Below, in pieces: positions 35,839-48,290 of a DNA stretch of 64,000 nt (positions are counted from its first letter, which is position 1; every line of letters starts with the position of its first letter). Where the stretch lies: contig JBHGNT010000003.1 in the NCBI GenBank assembly GCA_043228905.1, positions 19,654,001-19,718,000 of the forward strand, written 5' to 3'. The translations under genes and the position numbers were made by a program. The notes below the pieces were generated by a model that made no database searches, had not been told where the DNA came from, and saw only the letters and a list, made by a program, of their open reading frames with translations. Source of the DNA: Azolla caroliniana. Lineage: Eukaryota > Polypodiophyta.

Positions 35839-36478
35839 TGTTAGAAATATTGAGAATCGATTAGATAGGTATATAGAGTTACAACCACAATGATGGATAT
35901 ATGAAAACAAAACTTCTATTACATATGAGAGTAGCTCACAATGGTAGTTCACCCATGCGCTCACACATTAGAGCTTAGATGGGATCTGGACCAACTCACT
36001 ACAAAGATTAGTGGGGACTGATGATCAATCCAACCATTGTGTAAGAAAGTGGATTATATTCTATTTTTGGTCTGACTATAACATTAAATGTGCAAGTCAG
36101 TTGATAGTAGTGGAGATATTCCTTTTCTGTCAACTGACTTGTCATTTAATATGACCCAACTCCCTAGATACAGGCTAGTGCTAGATAGTACTTATCTTGA
36201 AGTCAATGGCACATACTTCAAGACTTAAGTACATCGTAACTTGCCCACAAAATATTCTAGTTGACTTGATTAGCCAATCCTATTACCTATTTCACTCTTT
36301 CCTAAATCCATTGTGTCCTACGCATCTACGATTTCCTAGATTAACACCTTATCAACCCATATGGTCGAGTTGCACACTAGCCGCTCCTCATTTGGGGTGC
36401 TATCACGAAATGTGCACTCTAAGAGCACATATGGGGATAGATTTACAACTTGGGGCTGATCATTGATCATATTTAACA
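35839..36478. mobile_element. Solo LTR nested in the right LTR of copia B
   Basis: 640-bp unit that begins TGTTAGAAATATTGAG and ends ATATTTAACA (imperfect inverted ends TGTTA/TAACA). It is flanked by the direct repeat ATTCC (35834-35838 and 36479-36483). The uninterrupted partner LTR reads GGATTCCATCCGAC at 34232-34246, which confirms the empty site. No internal element sequence is present. It is unrelated in sequence to the A/B/C LTRs; orientation undetermined. Confidence 0.9.
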
Positions 36479-36618
36479 ATTCCATCCGACTCGACCAACC
36501 AATTCGACTTTCGTCTAATTCAGCTAATTCGGACCTAGTCGAATCGGCCTTCGTCTAATCTGGCTCTCGGCTTCTTCACCTGATTCGGCTCATGTTGAGC
36601 TTGTCACTCAACACTATT

Positions 36619-37530
36619 AAACTACCTGGGGTTTCCTTGAGGGAAGAATCCATAGGAAGTCTTTCAGGACCATGGGCAATGGCTAGGTTGGAGCTTGTTG
36701 TGCCATGTGGTTGCTTGGTTGCTCAGTGATACGCTAAACTCAACTATTTAGGTTGAGTAATTGACAACCAAGCCCCATTCAAATAGATGGCTTACTTACC
36801 TTGTGATGTATTCCCTAGCACCATCCCTTATCCCAATACTTACCATTGGAGTAATACATGGTTTATTTCCAAATGGATTAATTGAGGAACTATAATTTGG
36901 ATAACTTGCAATGACATTGGAATGGGTTAATGAAGCTTGCATGTACGACACAATGGATTTGGAGTCCATCTACTACAAATGACATCAAATGTGCTCACAA
37001 TGTTGTTAGTTCTCTTGTTATTTGGCACAATGACCTAGTTGAAGTTGAACAATGGGTTAGAGGTGTTAGAAGAGGATCACAAAAGATGTTGATCCCCAAA
37101 TTGTATGTTCAAAATCACCCAATGGTTCTCATTAATAAAGTAGTTGTGGTTGCTATTGTGGCTATGGGCATGTGTGATGATTGTTGTAGACAGTTGAAGT
37201 GGATCCTATGGTTGGACGACACCAGCTATACAATTTTGTTACATGGTTAGTGGTATCTCGTTTGTTATAAGAGAGGTCTTTGACTTCGATACTGACCTTG
37301 TGGAAACAACTTTGAGGGAGTGAGAATGTAAATTGAATCATCTTAAACTCAAGTGCTATGTTTAGCATGACAAGTCACCTCAATAATGTTGTAGTCCCAA
37401 ATTCCCATAAACATAGAAGACAACTTAATACTCACGCATTCAAGTACTTAATTAGTGCTTATCTATGTGGAGAATGTTGGTATGGTAAATGAATGAACAA
37501 TGTTGCCTTGGTGTTAAAAGAAAACCTCTC
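36619..37530. other. Unassigned spacer
   Basis: No family resemblance; one open frame at 36930-37250 is not recognised. Confidence 0.4.
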
Positions 37531-38460
37531 TTTTTTTTTGAAAGATTTTCTTCAATAGCATTACAAAACATCTGAAGACTACATTTTGAAGTTATCTGCC
37601 TAGAGGCTTACAATGTAGAATAAAAGACATTGTATGTACACCAAAACTTCTACATACAAAAACAACTTATAAAGAAGTGTTGAAACTTGATCTTGTACAT
37701 TGCCATGGTGTACTGATATTCAAGAATGGGTCCATGGAAGTTGATAATTCCATTGAGGCCCTTGGTGTGACACTACAAAGAGGGGCAACTTTCTCCATAA
37801 GTGAAGAAGCTTCTTCCTTCTCTTATGAACATTTTCTGGAGAACCATGCATATTATCATACTGCCCACGGACAACTAACATCATTTCTCGCATATCTCGA
37901 GCAATACATCTGAAGGACCAAGATTTGTTGCATCATAAAGTCGACTACATCTACATTCCATAATACCCATAACATTACCATAGTCATTGTTTTCCAAACA
38001 TGGACGGATCGCACCTACTTTTGAGGTTGCTGAAATGGACTAACTAATAACAGTCTTCTAGTGTGTACCAGCATGGCCTCGTGAACATCGTCTTCATCAT
38101 ACAACATCAAGCCGAAATGTAAAACTCCCCACACCACCGCTCCCATGAGAACAAGCAACCAACATTGATCGATAAGAATAAAGAAAGAACTTTATTCCAT
38201 ACTTGCTGAGCCATGGGACAAGACCAGAGGGCATGCTTGGTAGTCTCTTGATTGCATAGCAAAAACCACATTGCATGAGATTAGGTGCTACATTCCCTTT
38301 CAATGATTGGCCAATTGGTAATGTCGCGTGCACTAATTGCCATCTAAAGAGAATTTAAATTTAGTGGGCCCCTTGAAAGACCAAATCCATCTCTAATAGG
38401 TTTTCACCTGCAAAGTTGAAACACCCCAGTTAGTCCAATTTTTTGAGTTGTTGGTGCCAT
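37531..38460 (-). pseudogene. L1-like LINE 3' end with poly(A) tail
   Basis: Minus strand starts with a zf-RVT-like region (LVHATLPIGQSLKGNVAPNL, MQCGFC near 38250-38340), shifts frame, and continues with the L1 terminal block (LWVLWNV, RGQYDNMHGSPENVH near 37840-37860). The T-run at about 37531-37540 on the plus strand is the element's poly(A) tail, so the 3' end is preserved. Stops and frameshifts throughout. Confidence 0.65.
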
Positions 38461-39444
38461 TACATTCCGAGACATCAGTAATGACCTTCCAAGTTTCACT
38501 TAATACTAAAAGAAGGGAACCTTTAAAAGGAAACTTCATGCACATGTGCATGTATTCTAACACCATGTTAGGCTTGTATTTTATTCCCTTTTAAGATGGG
38601 GACTAATGCCGCAACCATTTTAGGATTCAAGCCTTGTAGCATCACCTCTAACTTCTAATCATGGTTTAACGGTAGGGGTTACCTACTTTCTTATATGGTC
38701 AATGATCTATTATTGGTGGAAGGCACAACTACATGGAAATGCTACAATATTCTAAGGTAATGCAATGTTGATAACAATTTGATATACAATATAGAAATGT
38801 ATGCAATCCCATAAACCTTGTAACCTAGAATTAAGGGATGAAGTTTTGAAGGCGACGTGCATCATGGACAAGAATTAATTCGTTTTTCTGCAGAACAAAT
38901 ATTGCACATGTATATTATTGAGTTTAATTATGAAAAAGTAGAAAAACTTTATTCGATGAATTATTGGTCTTGAAACAAACTTTGGTCAAGGTTTAAGAGA
39001 ATTTTTAGGTGAGCGTTCGCAGGAATTAAAATCATTAGTGGCAATATAAGGTTTGAAATTTCAGACACTTAATATGCTCATGTGCACTATAGTATTTGTA
39101 GTGGGACAGGGCACCCCTAAAGGATTAAAAATCTAATCAAAATAATTTATCCTTTCTAGTTCCTTGTTGCTACTACTATATATATCATCATCATCTAAAT
39201 GCTCTTACCATAATTCAAAGGTGCTTCCAGTTAGACACTTACAGAAGCCTTGCAACCTTCTCTTTAAAGGTAATAAATTAGCACACTTACATGCATAGTG
39301 ACAACAATTGGCTATGTGTATGCAAGGTAACATTGGAAGAACTTAAATGATTAAGATGTTAGAAACAAAACAAACACAAAATGTTCTATGAGTGAATAGA
39401 TTGGTTTAATAAAACATTGCATTTGCAAATAGGTAAACTAAACC
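38461..39444. other. Unassigned AT-rich spacer
   Basis: Nothing recognised; it may contain regulatory sequence or 5' leader of the small ORF at 39445 if that is transcribed. Confidence 0.35.
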
Positions 39445-39615
39445 ATGTCTGGGAAGGGAAAGAGTGTAAAAGCGGCAGCTTCCGATGGACCCAAGAAACA
39501 AGGCAGCAATGTAAAGGCTCCAAAGGTAGGAGCAGAGGGTGGTCCACCTAAAGGTGTTACCCGTGGTGTTGCATCATCTGCTTCAAAGGCTGGAAATACT
39601 TCCTCGAAAAAATGA
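39445..39615 (+). CDS. Small basic Lys/Gly/Ser-rich ORF, 56 aa, unknown function
   Basis: ATG at 39445 in a good plant context (AAACCATGTC), stop TGA 39613-39615. The product starts MSGKGKSVKAAASDGPKKQG and continues with PKVGAEGGPPKGVTRGV to a C-terminal SSKK. It is strongly basic, without hydrophobic core, signal or membrane segment, so it would be disordered. The MSGKGK start recalls histone N-terminal tails, but no histone-fold sequence follows. The frame stands out because the surrounding DNA is AT-rich and stop-rich while this stretch is GC-richer and codon-like. It could be a real small protein, a first exon, or the tail of a dead gene. I do not recognise it. Confidence 0.4.
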   Translation: MSGKGKSVKAAASDGPKKQGSNVKAPKVGAEGGPPKGVTRGVASSASKAGNTSSKK

Positions 39616-42600
39616 ATGTTTCTATTATGTGATGTTTCTATAAATAAGTATATATTCTAAGATGTTTGCATTATGATCTTAATGATGTTTCCCCTAACAA
39701 TAACATCGTTTACTATTTCAAGGACATTTACATTTAGTATTTTGATTTCCAAATATTAGTTCTTTTTTATCGCTACTTAATTGTCAAATTATATACGATG
39801 TGTCCAAAAATGGAAGAGGCTTTAAATTTTAGTGACATTGGACTAGGGAACTAGTTCTTTTGCTTGGAATCTAATTTGTTGATATCTTGCCTTTTAAAGG
39901 GACAATGTTATCACTTTCATTCATTGTATTAGGGACACATTCTTGTTTTCATTCATTATGTTGCGAAGAATGTGTTGATGAATGTTGTAAAGCCAAGCTA
40001 TCATGAGCCTGCATGATCTCTATTAATAATGAACACAACATCATGCTCGAGTAGTTTGAGACCTAAACCGTTGTTTAACATTTACGAAGTTAAGCTTGAG
40101 CTTTGTCACTTAACACCATCATGTTTATGTTTAGAATTTTGATCTTTAGATGCTAGTAAGTTAATCTTTTGAATTACCTATCCATCTTAATTCTCTTATA
40201 GATAATTTTGTGGAAGTGTTTAAAGCCTCTTCTATAAATCTTAAGGAAGAGGTTTTGGAGATTGTGCTTTACCACGTAACCTCTTGGCACTTATTATTTC
40301 ATATTTTTAAACAACATGAAGTATCTCATCTAATGCTTGCATGATCCAACACTTCAACAGAGAAGATGGCTCTCTTAATTGATCATCAATCAAATAATGA
40401 TTTCAAATCCATTAAACGAGGGCTATCCTTCCTTGGAATTAAGAAAATCATAGCAAAGCTCACATATCAAAAGTTAAAACTCACCATTACATATCAAAAG
40501 TTAAAACTCACCATAAATATTTCTCCCTATTTATGTAAAATTATAATTTCTATGAGCTACTTCAATATTTCCATGTCTTGTTGACTCATCAACAACTATC
40601 CCTTGGTATGTGGCATACACTTATTTCCTCGACAATCCAACTATATGCAATGACTTTGTAGAAATAGTTTAGATTGCGATGTTGAGATTGTTTTTGTACA
40701 ATTTCATGTAAAACCCGTGTTGATATAGTCATCAATACTCGGGAATCACTAGTTATGCTATTATTGATCTTTTGAATAAGGCTAATGTGAGAGTTATCAT
40801 TTGTGATTCCATATTCGTGAATCATGATTATGGTATTATCATGATCTTTCGAATAACCTCATGCTACTCAATTGAATGATCCAATATTATTGTTCAAATC
40901 GGGACTTTGTGAGAGATATAATGGTCGCAATGTTACTCAAATATAAAAAATTATGATATAAACAACATCACATATTGAGGGTAAAACTACGGGATACGAC
41001 ATGGTTTAATTTATGAAACATGAGAAGGCTTGTGGAGCCAAAAACTATAATTTGGTCTTGGCATGTAAACTACTTTATGTTTAGATATGGAACTAAACAT
41101 AAAAACAAGTATGCCCTCAATCAAAATATAGATTTTGTATTAACCTTTTAAGTGTCCTTAATAAGGAGATCTATAATAGTTTTTTTTTTCCAAAAAGAAG
41201 CTACTTTCCCATTAGTTAGGAGAGATTATTACAGAAAGACTATACAAGGTGGCTTATGCATAAATCGGGGAATCACCCTCCAACTGAGTTCAAGAATATG
41301 AGACTACGCACATATCCTTTTAAACTGACTACTTAATGTAAGTAGGTACCTACAGCTATAAACTAGTGTCTTGCATCACCACCGGCTAGTACAAGCCGGA
41401 TCCTGTGGCCTACAACGAAGGGAGGGTGGGAGGTGAGTAGGAAACGACCAACGTATGCCATATATTAAATAGTTAATAGCTATTAAATTAGAGAACTAGA
41501 TTAGAGTATATTAGCGATATAGTATTTTGGTAAGTTGCTTAATTAAGATAAATAATGTAAGGTTAACGTATCAGCTTTTTTATCGTGTGCAATTTTGGAT
41601 GTTCTCAAAATGTTGACGATATAGTTGTTATTTTCATATATAGGAGGGCTATGTTTTTAACATTCCTCATAAGCTATCCTAATGTCATGGTTTGATTGTT
41701 GTAAACTTGTAAGCATTTATGTGATTAAATAAAATTGAGGACAAGGGAATTGCTGAAATTGAGGCTATTTGGTTTTACGAGGAAACATTCATTGGATTCT
41801 TCCTAAATTAAGATGAAGCTAAGTGGTATATACATGGCTCTATGAGGAAATATGATTAAGGTGCTAACATTAAGGTGAAGTCCTACTTTTGAAGTGCCTT
41901 CGTTACTCCCCACAATATTAATTATCCTTCACTTCAGTGTAGATTAAATACAAATCTCCTTTAGAGAAGTCATCACAAATGCAAGTGTCTAGAATCTAGA
42001 TGTGTATACACACGTGGTTGCGTCGAATAAAAAATAGTTATATGTGCTAATAATAAAAATGGTTACTTGTGTATTATCCAATTCTCTCTCTTATAATTAC
42101 ATACTCATCCCTAGTAACAGTCCAAGTCATTGGCAACCTAGGGATGCTCATATATGACATATATATAGTTAATCACAAGGTTAGTGAATTCCTACAACCT
42201 CAGGTAAGGTTATGCATCTTTGCACATTAACAATTAACAATCATAATGAAGGACCACATATAAAATACCACTACCTTCATTGTCAATGTAACATATCAAG
42301 TTACTTTGGATATCATTAATGTAGATCATTCAAAGGTACGCAACATTGTGTACCATTTTCATCCACATAAACATGTGCCAAGACGCTACGTGTCCTTCGC
42401 ATTGAATGCTTTGTAGGTTTTGAACCCAAAACCTCACAATTATTGTTAGTCCTTTGGAGGATGAGGGACTTGTATCAAGCACACAATACAACCTATTTTT
42501 CTCACTAGCTCATTAGAGTCAAAGTTATGCAGCACCATATTCATTAGATTAAGAATTACCATGGTTATAAACTAATAGTCTAACCCGTTGTTCTTTTATT

Positions 42601-43242
42601 GTGCTTAACGATAGGTGCAATATGCCTTTAGTATCCACCTTCTCTTCCCTAGCTACATAAGATCATTCTTCATCTTAACATGATTATATCTTTTATCTTC
42701 TATACCTTTGATTGACCTTTTTTTTTTGTTTGAGCTCCATGTGGATCTATCTGCCCACAATGATGTGTTGGCGAGGAGACCCCTACCACTTGTTGGTTCA
42801 CATGCCTTCACATAAATATTAGGAACCTTCGATTAGGGTATGGATAATCCCATACATCTCGTATAGACTCCCATACATCTCATAAGTGCATGTATAGACT
42901 CCCATACATCTCGTTAGGCTTCTACTTTCTTGCATTCACACATCATAGGACATTTATTCCTTCCTTACTTCTTAGCGCTTGTTCCTATGATTCTACTTGA
43001 TCCTATAGTTAACATTAGGCATATATTTGTGATTCCTAAACTCCCTACCCTTTCAATTAAGATCATGTGCTTTGGGTCTAGTCTAATATAGTATGCTTGG
43101 GTGGCCCAATACAAGTTAATTATAAGAGTTTGAGTCCCGCCTTTTGCTTCCAATTAAAACTTTGGGGGAATTCTTCTTATTATTGATTGTTTTTAAGTAC
43201 TTAGTGAGTTTATAGTTGATAACATTGTTTCGGAAGGTATCC
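39616..43242. other. Unassigned AT-rich spacer
   Basis: No recognised coding sequence. An ATATCAAAAGTTAAAACTCACCAT unit is doubled near 40465-40513. A tRNA-like B-box (GTTTGAGTCCCGCC) near 43128-43141 is too weak to call a SINE. Confidence 0.4.
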
Positions 43243-43790
43243 TCAAGTCCCAAGCAAATAACACTTGTATTACGAAGAGATACTCTTGCTTTCATTGATC
43301 CTTTCTTTTCAAATAGATAGCATCATACCCTGGTTTCATGCTCTTACTCCAAGTGGACATCATCCATTTCAAGTAAATGCAAAGTCCCAAGTGAATTACA
43401 CTTGTATTAAGAGGAGATACTCTTGTTTTGGTCCATCCTTTCTTTTCAAGTAGATAACCTCGTACTATGGTTTTGTGCTCTTACTCCAAGTGGACATCGT
43501 CCACTTCAAGTAAATGCAAAGTCTCAAGTGAATTACACTTGTATTAAGAGGAGATACTCTTGCTTTGGTCCATCCTTTCTTTTCAAATAGATAGCCTCAT
43601 AATATGGTTTCATGCTCTTACTCCAACTGGACAACATCCACTTCAAGTAAATGCAAAGTTCCAAGTAAATTACACTTGTATTAAGAGGAGATACTCTTGC
43701 TTTGGTCCATCCTTTCTTTTCAAGTAGATAGCCGCATACTATGGTTTCATGCTCTTACTCCAAGTGGACATCATCCACTTCATATAAATG
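43243..43790. repeat. 137-bp tandem array, four copies
   Basis: The anchor CACTTGTATT occurs at 43262, 43399, 43536 and 43673, exactly 137 bp apart. Copies share GAGATACTCTTG, CATCCTTTCTTTTCAA and CTCTTACTCCAAGTGGACA. Divergence is low, so expansion is fairly recent. Some units continue in decayed form to about 43890 (CCAAGTGGATG). Confidence 0.93.
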
Positions 43791-45214
43791 TTATCCCTCC
43801 ATGCGGACACTCTCATTCTCGATGTATGTTCACACTCTAAGTAGATGACATTGGCTTTGACTATATGCCTTCCCTCTCCAAGTGGATGCTTTATATACAT
43901 TAACATTCTAACAACAAAAGTTGATTTAGGATATTATTGCACTATGTGGAACATTGATGCTTCTGAACATAGATAACTAAGACTTAACAAAGACTCTAAA
44001 AAAGATGGAAAAAAACATGAGAAACATTGCCCAGGAAAGTTAGTAGTCAAGACCTAATCTAGATGCAACAAATAGCATTAATGAGATTTGGGACATTCAA
44101 ATGTATGGTTCCACGTGCCAATGATTTAGTGAAGAAATTGGATGCAAAGCAATCAAAGCGACAACAATGATGCAAAGCAATATACTCCCCAAAAACACAG
44201 TTTACTTCAATGACAATTGTGAAGACCTTATAAGTTTCCTAGTTGGCCATTTGAACTACCATCAATCATTCAAAGGTGAACATAGAAGAGGGATCATGCC
44301 ACAAACAAATTTGCAAAAAAGAAGAAGAATTCAAGGTTTGCCTACTCTAAAAGGTTTGTCCTATGGTTGTGCCAAGGTTTAACCTAGGTATTGTAGAGTA
44401 ATATCCAATAAATAGATAGTGTAAATAGATGCAATAAGGTGTCCCTTTATACGAAGGAACATTAGATATGAATGGATGTAACTATTCTAGATGTCAATTG
44501 GAATCTCCATTTTCGAAACTATATAGCATATTCAAGTCATGTGGTTTGTAATGTGACTTTTCGGCAAAAGACAAAGAAATACTTACCATTATTCATTGTG
44601 TCATTGTGTACAATTATGCCAAGCAATAAGCGATTAAATTTTTTATGATAATAGCAAATAAGTTTCTAGCAACAATGTATATAAAGGACCCTTGATGAGC
44701 TTATTTATCTCACTTTTGAGAACTGGACTTACCAAATGATAGCTCATTGAAGCCTAACAAATGAGAGATTCCATTACAAATGATAGTTCGTAACAACTTA
44801 TTTGATGCTCTTTTATGAACAAATTAATGGAAGAAAGAGCTAGAATTTCTTTCTTTTACTCATATTTTTTACCTATTTTGTTTCGTTTTTATTTCAATTT
44901 GTTCTCTTGCTTCATGTGCTTAAAATCTTATTGGCAAACCTTGGGTGGACTTATTTGCTTTCCATAGAAGTGTTTGGTGGGTTGAGCTTGCTCCCTAAGG
45001 ATTCACAAATTTCATACACATCTAGGTTTTTATTTGTTGTCTACATTTATGGCATTGCTTATTTCAGTCCAATTTTGTACTTCCATTTTTCATGCAACTA
45101 GTTCCAACTTATCCACCGTGTGCAAAAGTGACATGCATTAAATCTAATGGAATACACCCATAAGTCTTCCCATTGTAGCTAGTTTTACTTTTTAACCCAT
45201 CAACAAGAAGTTAA
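43791..45214. other. Unassigned spacer
   Basis: No family recognised. Confidence 0.4.
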
Positions 45215-45660
45215 CAAAACAATGAAATTGCTTTTGAACAATGATAAATTTTTAAGAGGATGTTTGTTGACAACCCTATGTGTTGATCGACAAATGTGCT
45301 TTTCCTCAAGTATGGGTTTGCTTCTCTTTCATGTTATTCAATGTGTGTTTTTTGGTCTGGAACTTCTTCGATTTGAATTACTTAAGAATGTCAACAAAGT
45401 GGTTTACAACATTACAACATTGAAAGTTACTCATCTTTCTAATAGAGAGATTCAGAGAAACCTTTATTCTCTATGATTGCTTGCATGCTAAGGAGAAAAA
45501 CATCAATCCTATGGGGATAGATTTTACTTGTTCCAATCATCTAATTTTAAAGTTGATGAAGGAATACAAGAGAAATGCTTCAACAATTACGTAACTCTTG
45601 ATTGATCTCAACATGCACACAATAAAAATAGAGATTGGCACAAATATTTGTCCACTAGTT
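45215..45660 (+). repeat. Dispersed duplicate, copy 1
   Basis: Shares TTTTGAACAATGATAAATTTTT, CTTTCATGTTATTCAATGTG, GTGGTTTACAACATTACAA and AAAGTTACTCATCTTTCT with 46990-47212. It then shares CTATGGGGATAG and TTGATCTCAACxTGCxCACAAT with 48050-48250. It therefore corresponds to a shorter version of the region 46985-48260. Confidence 0.8.
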
Positions 45661-46984
45661 GGGATATGTCAATGATATCCTAGTTAGTAGTTACTAGTGA
45701 CAATTCATTATTGTTATAGCACCAAAATACATTATCTAGATGCTAGTTGACTTGATGGAAAAAAAAGTCATTTATCACAAATAGATGTATCACATTTCGA
45801 AATGATGACTGTTATAAAAGCAACATTCTATATGAATTCCTTTTAATGTTGAATAAACTCATGTACATCATTCCAGCAAGCAAATTTAATTATTGCACAT
45901 ATGTATCTCATAAATAACAAGACATTATGTACCAAGCGAATCAGACATTATTTTTGAAGTGTAAAGTAAATTATTTGCAAAGAATAATTGTTACGGGTGT
46001 CTTTCACTATACATCTTGAATTATGACATGAAACTAACTCATTAATTAGAGTAAAAAGTTTCAATGAATTAAATACATGTGAAATACTATTGTAATGCAG
46101 ACACAAAGAAGACTCGTATTTTTCTTCTCTTGTGATTGGGGCTCGTGGCATAATTGATGAATGTGATATTATATAGCATCAATCAAGCAAGGATTTAGTG
46201 ACACATCCTATTTTAGTAACCTTACATCATATGGCTACATATAAAGTGTTGATACTTTCCATTGGTAAAATCTTCTATAATTGTAAAGCACAAGCATTAG
46301 CAAATGATCACTTTATGTTTTTAGGAGCCTTATGCAACATCAACAAGATTATGCAATTGTCGGAATTGTTTTCTATAGTCCCAACTTTGAAGATCAATAT
46401 TCATAGCTTTTGTTGTGTGTACATGGAGAATTTTGGAGGATATTGGTTGCACCGAGGTAAATAGTGCAATACGATGTGATGCGCCCTTGTTTAGGTTACT
46501 GTATCAAGAGAGATATGTCTAATGTGAAGCTCCTAGATTGGATTTTGAGACAAAATGCCAACATATGTATCTACAAGCACAATCAATTCATGTGAGATAT
46601 AAAGTGATCCAATCAAAGATTATTCATATGGTATTTTATTATTTACTGTTGTTGCCATGGTCTAAAAGAACTATTGAAATGTTAGCAACCTAAATGCAAT
46701 GAAAACGAGAGAGAAAGTTGGAGGCCATACTTGGGTGGCATGGAGTCATATTTGTAATTCAAAAAGACTTGTTCGCATAACATTATTAAATCTATATGGA
46801 CATATAGTGCCTCCTAAAATTCTATATTTTTTCTTAAGGTTTGATTTGCAAAACCACCATCATGAACAAAATTTATCACTTTCTTTATTGACAGTGAAGA
46901 TATCAAGCATAGAAAGACAAAGATTGCAACCTCTCAATGGGATCATGGTAAGTAATGGTAGTCAAATTAAATGTTCAAACTCAA
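45661..46984. other. Unassigned spacer
   Basis: No gene recognised; an open frame at 46699-47025 has no family resemblance. Confidence 0.4.
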
Positions 46985-48260
46985 TGATAAATCGCCTTTT
47001 TTTGAACAATGATAAATTTTTATGAGGATGTTTGTCAACAAAAGCTATACATATTGATAAACAAACATGCTTTTTCTCAAGAATGGGCTTAATTCTCTTT
47101 CATGTTATTCAATGTGCATTTTTTTTCTCTTTAACTTTTTCAAATAAATTACTTTAAGAATATCAACGAAGTGGTTTACAACATTACAATGTTGAAAGTT
47201 ACTCATCTTTCTTTGGCACAATGTGGAGCCCCAAATGAGCATTCCTCACTATCTCTCGCGGCTTGCCTTGTGACTTTGGTATGGTTACCATGTGCATACC
47301 ATAAATACAAAAAGATACCAAGACCGAGTAAGTCCATTCCATTAATGTTAACAAAATACAAAGTGTTTGCAATCAATGACAAGACAAGTTCCAAACAATT
47401 ATAAACAACAATCTCTACTGTTAATAATTTCAATCTTCACTCCTCTTTTAAGTTCCGTCATCAATCTCTATTGCACACCCCAACCATTACACAAATTCCA
47501 CCATTCAACCAAGTCTTAAATAGTTGCATCGGTTTGCATTGTCCTCCACCTCTAATTGCCTAAACACAACACCTACAATCATAATTACATAAGAGGATTG
47601 GGAGGCTCAAGAGCATGCCTTGCAAGCACAACCATAATATATTGATATATGTTGATAACGTTGTACTACATACTGACCCTCTAGAGACTACAAAGACATC
47701 GAGATACTTTATTGTCATTTTTTACACAAATTTTTTCAGTTTTCTGTTAGCATTGATAACACTAAATTGATGGTGTTTAACACTACTGAAGTATGGGTAA
47801 CAAAATCAATACTAGAATTCCTACACATACCTAGGTTGCAACCTTCACAAGGTCTCGATTCTCCTTATGGAAGGCCTTTTGTGCCTGAATTTCTGGTGGA
47901 TATGCAGCCCTTGAAAGATAATATGCACATATATAATTTTAAGAAGCACAAACAAAATGGTGGTTATTTAATAGACTAGTGGTGTTATACTCTTCTTTTA
48001 AGGGTTAGAAACATGGGAACCCAACATTTGTAACGAGATTGGAGATATTTGGAGAGACCTTTTTACTGTCAATGATTGCTTGCATGTTAAGGAGCAACAC
48101 ATTGATCCTATGGGGATAGTTTTTACTGTGCGTCAATCATCTAGTTTTAAAGCTGATGAAAGAACACAAGCAAAATGCTTTAACAATTCCGTGACTCCTG
48201 ATTGATCTCAACGTGCGCACAATAAAAACAGAGATTTGCACACAAACATACAAGTTGCAA
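46985..48260 (+). repeat. Dispersed duplicate, copy 2, with about 840 bp extra
   Basis: Matches copy 1 at both ends (46990-47212 and about 48050-48250) but contains about 840 bp between (47213-48050) that copy 1 lacks. The extra DNA includes LINE RT sequence continuous with the right-hand block, so copy 1 probably suffered a deletion. Confidence 0.75.
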
Positions 48261-48290
48261 GAGGAATGAATCGTTCACTTACCTCGCCAA
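47630..48290 (+). pseudogene. LINE reverse-transcriptase fragment, third LINE group
   Basis: Degraded RT: YVDNVVLHTDPLE near 47650-47690 stands where the YADD catalytic box is expected. SIDNTKLMVFNTTEVWVTKS follows near 47750-47810, then a YLG block and LLSMIACMLRSNTLIL near 48060. The KTKVMVFNTT-type block is a signature of a LINE group distinct from the two others in this window. The catalytic Asp pair is lost (Asp-Asn) and stops and shifts break the frame. Confidence 0.6.

Larger units (their letters stand above)
33914..36613 (-). mobile_element. Copia element B, internally deleted, with a nested solo LTR
   Basis: The left LTR is 33914-34411 (498 bp, TG...CA). The right LTR starts at 35493, is interrupted at 35838 by a foreign LTR, resumes after 36483 and ends at 36613. 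Candidate target duplication GTATT (33909-33913) versus CTATT (36614-36618), one mismatch. The internal part is only about 1.08 kb. It has a perfect initiator tRNA-Met primer site, TGGTATCAGAGC at 35492-35481, and the polypurine tract GAGGGGGAGT at the 3' LTR. It keeps the start of gag and the C-terminal tail of pol but lacks protease, integrase, RT and RNase H. Confidence 0.88.

Noticed and set aside
36930-37250. 106-codon open frame as a gene
   Set aside because: No family resemblance or splice context, and it lies in repeat-rich DNA.
43090-43150. tRNA-derived SINE
   Set aside because: Only a one-mismatch box B (GTTTGAGTC) and a weak box A; no fold, no repeat borders.
43243-43790. CRISPR-like array
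   Set aside because: Units are contiguous 137-bp tandem copies without spacers, and the DNA is from a plant.
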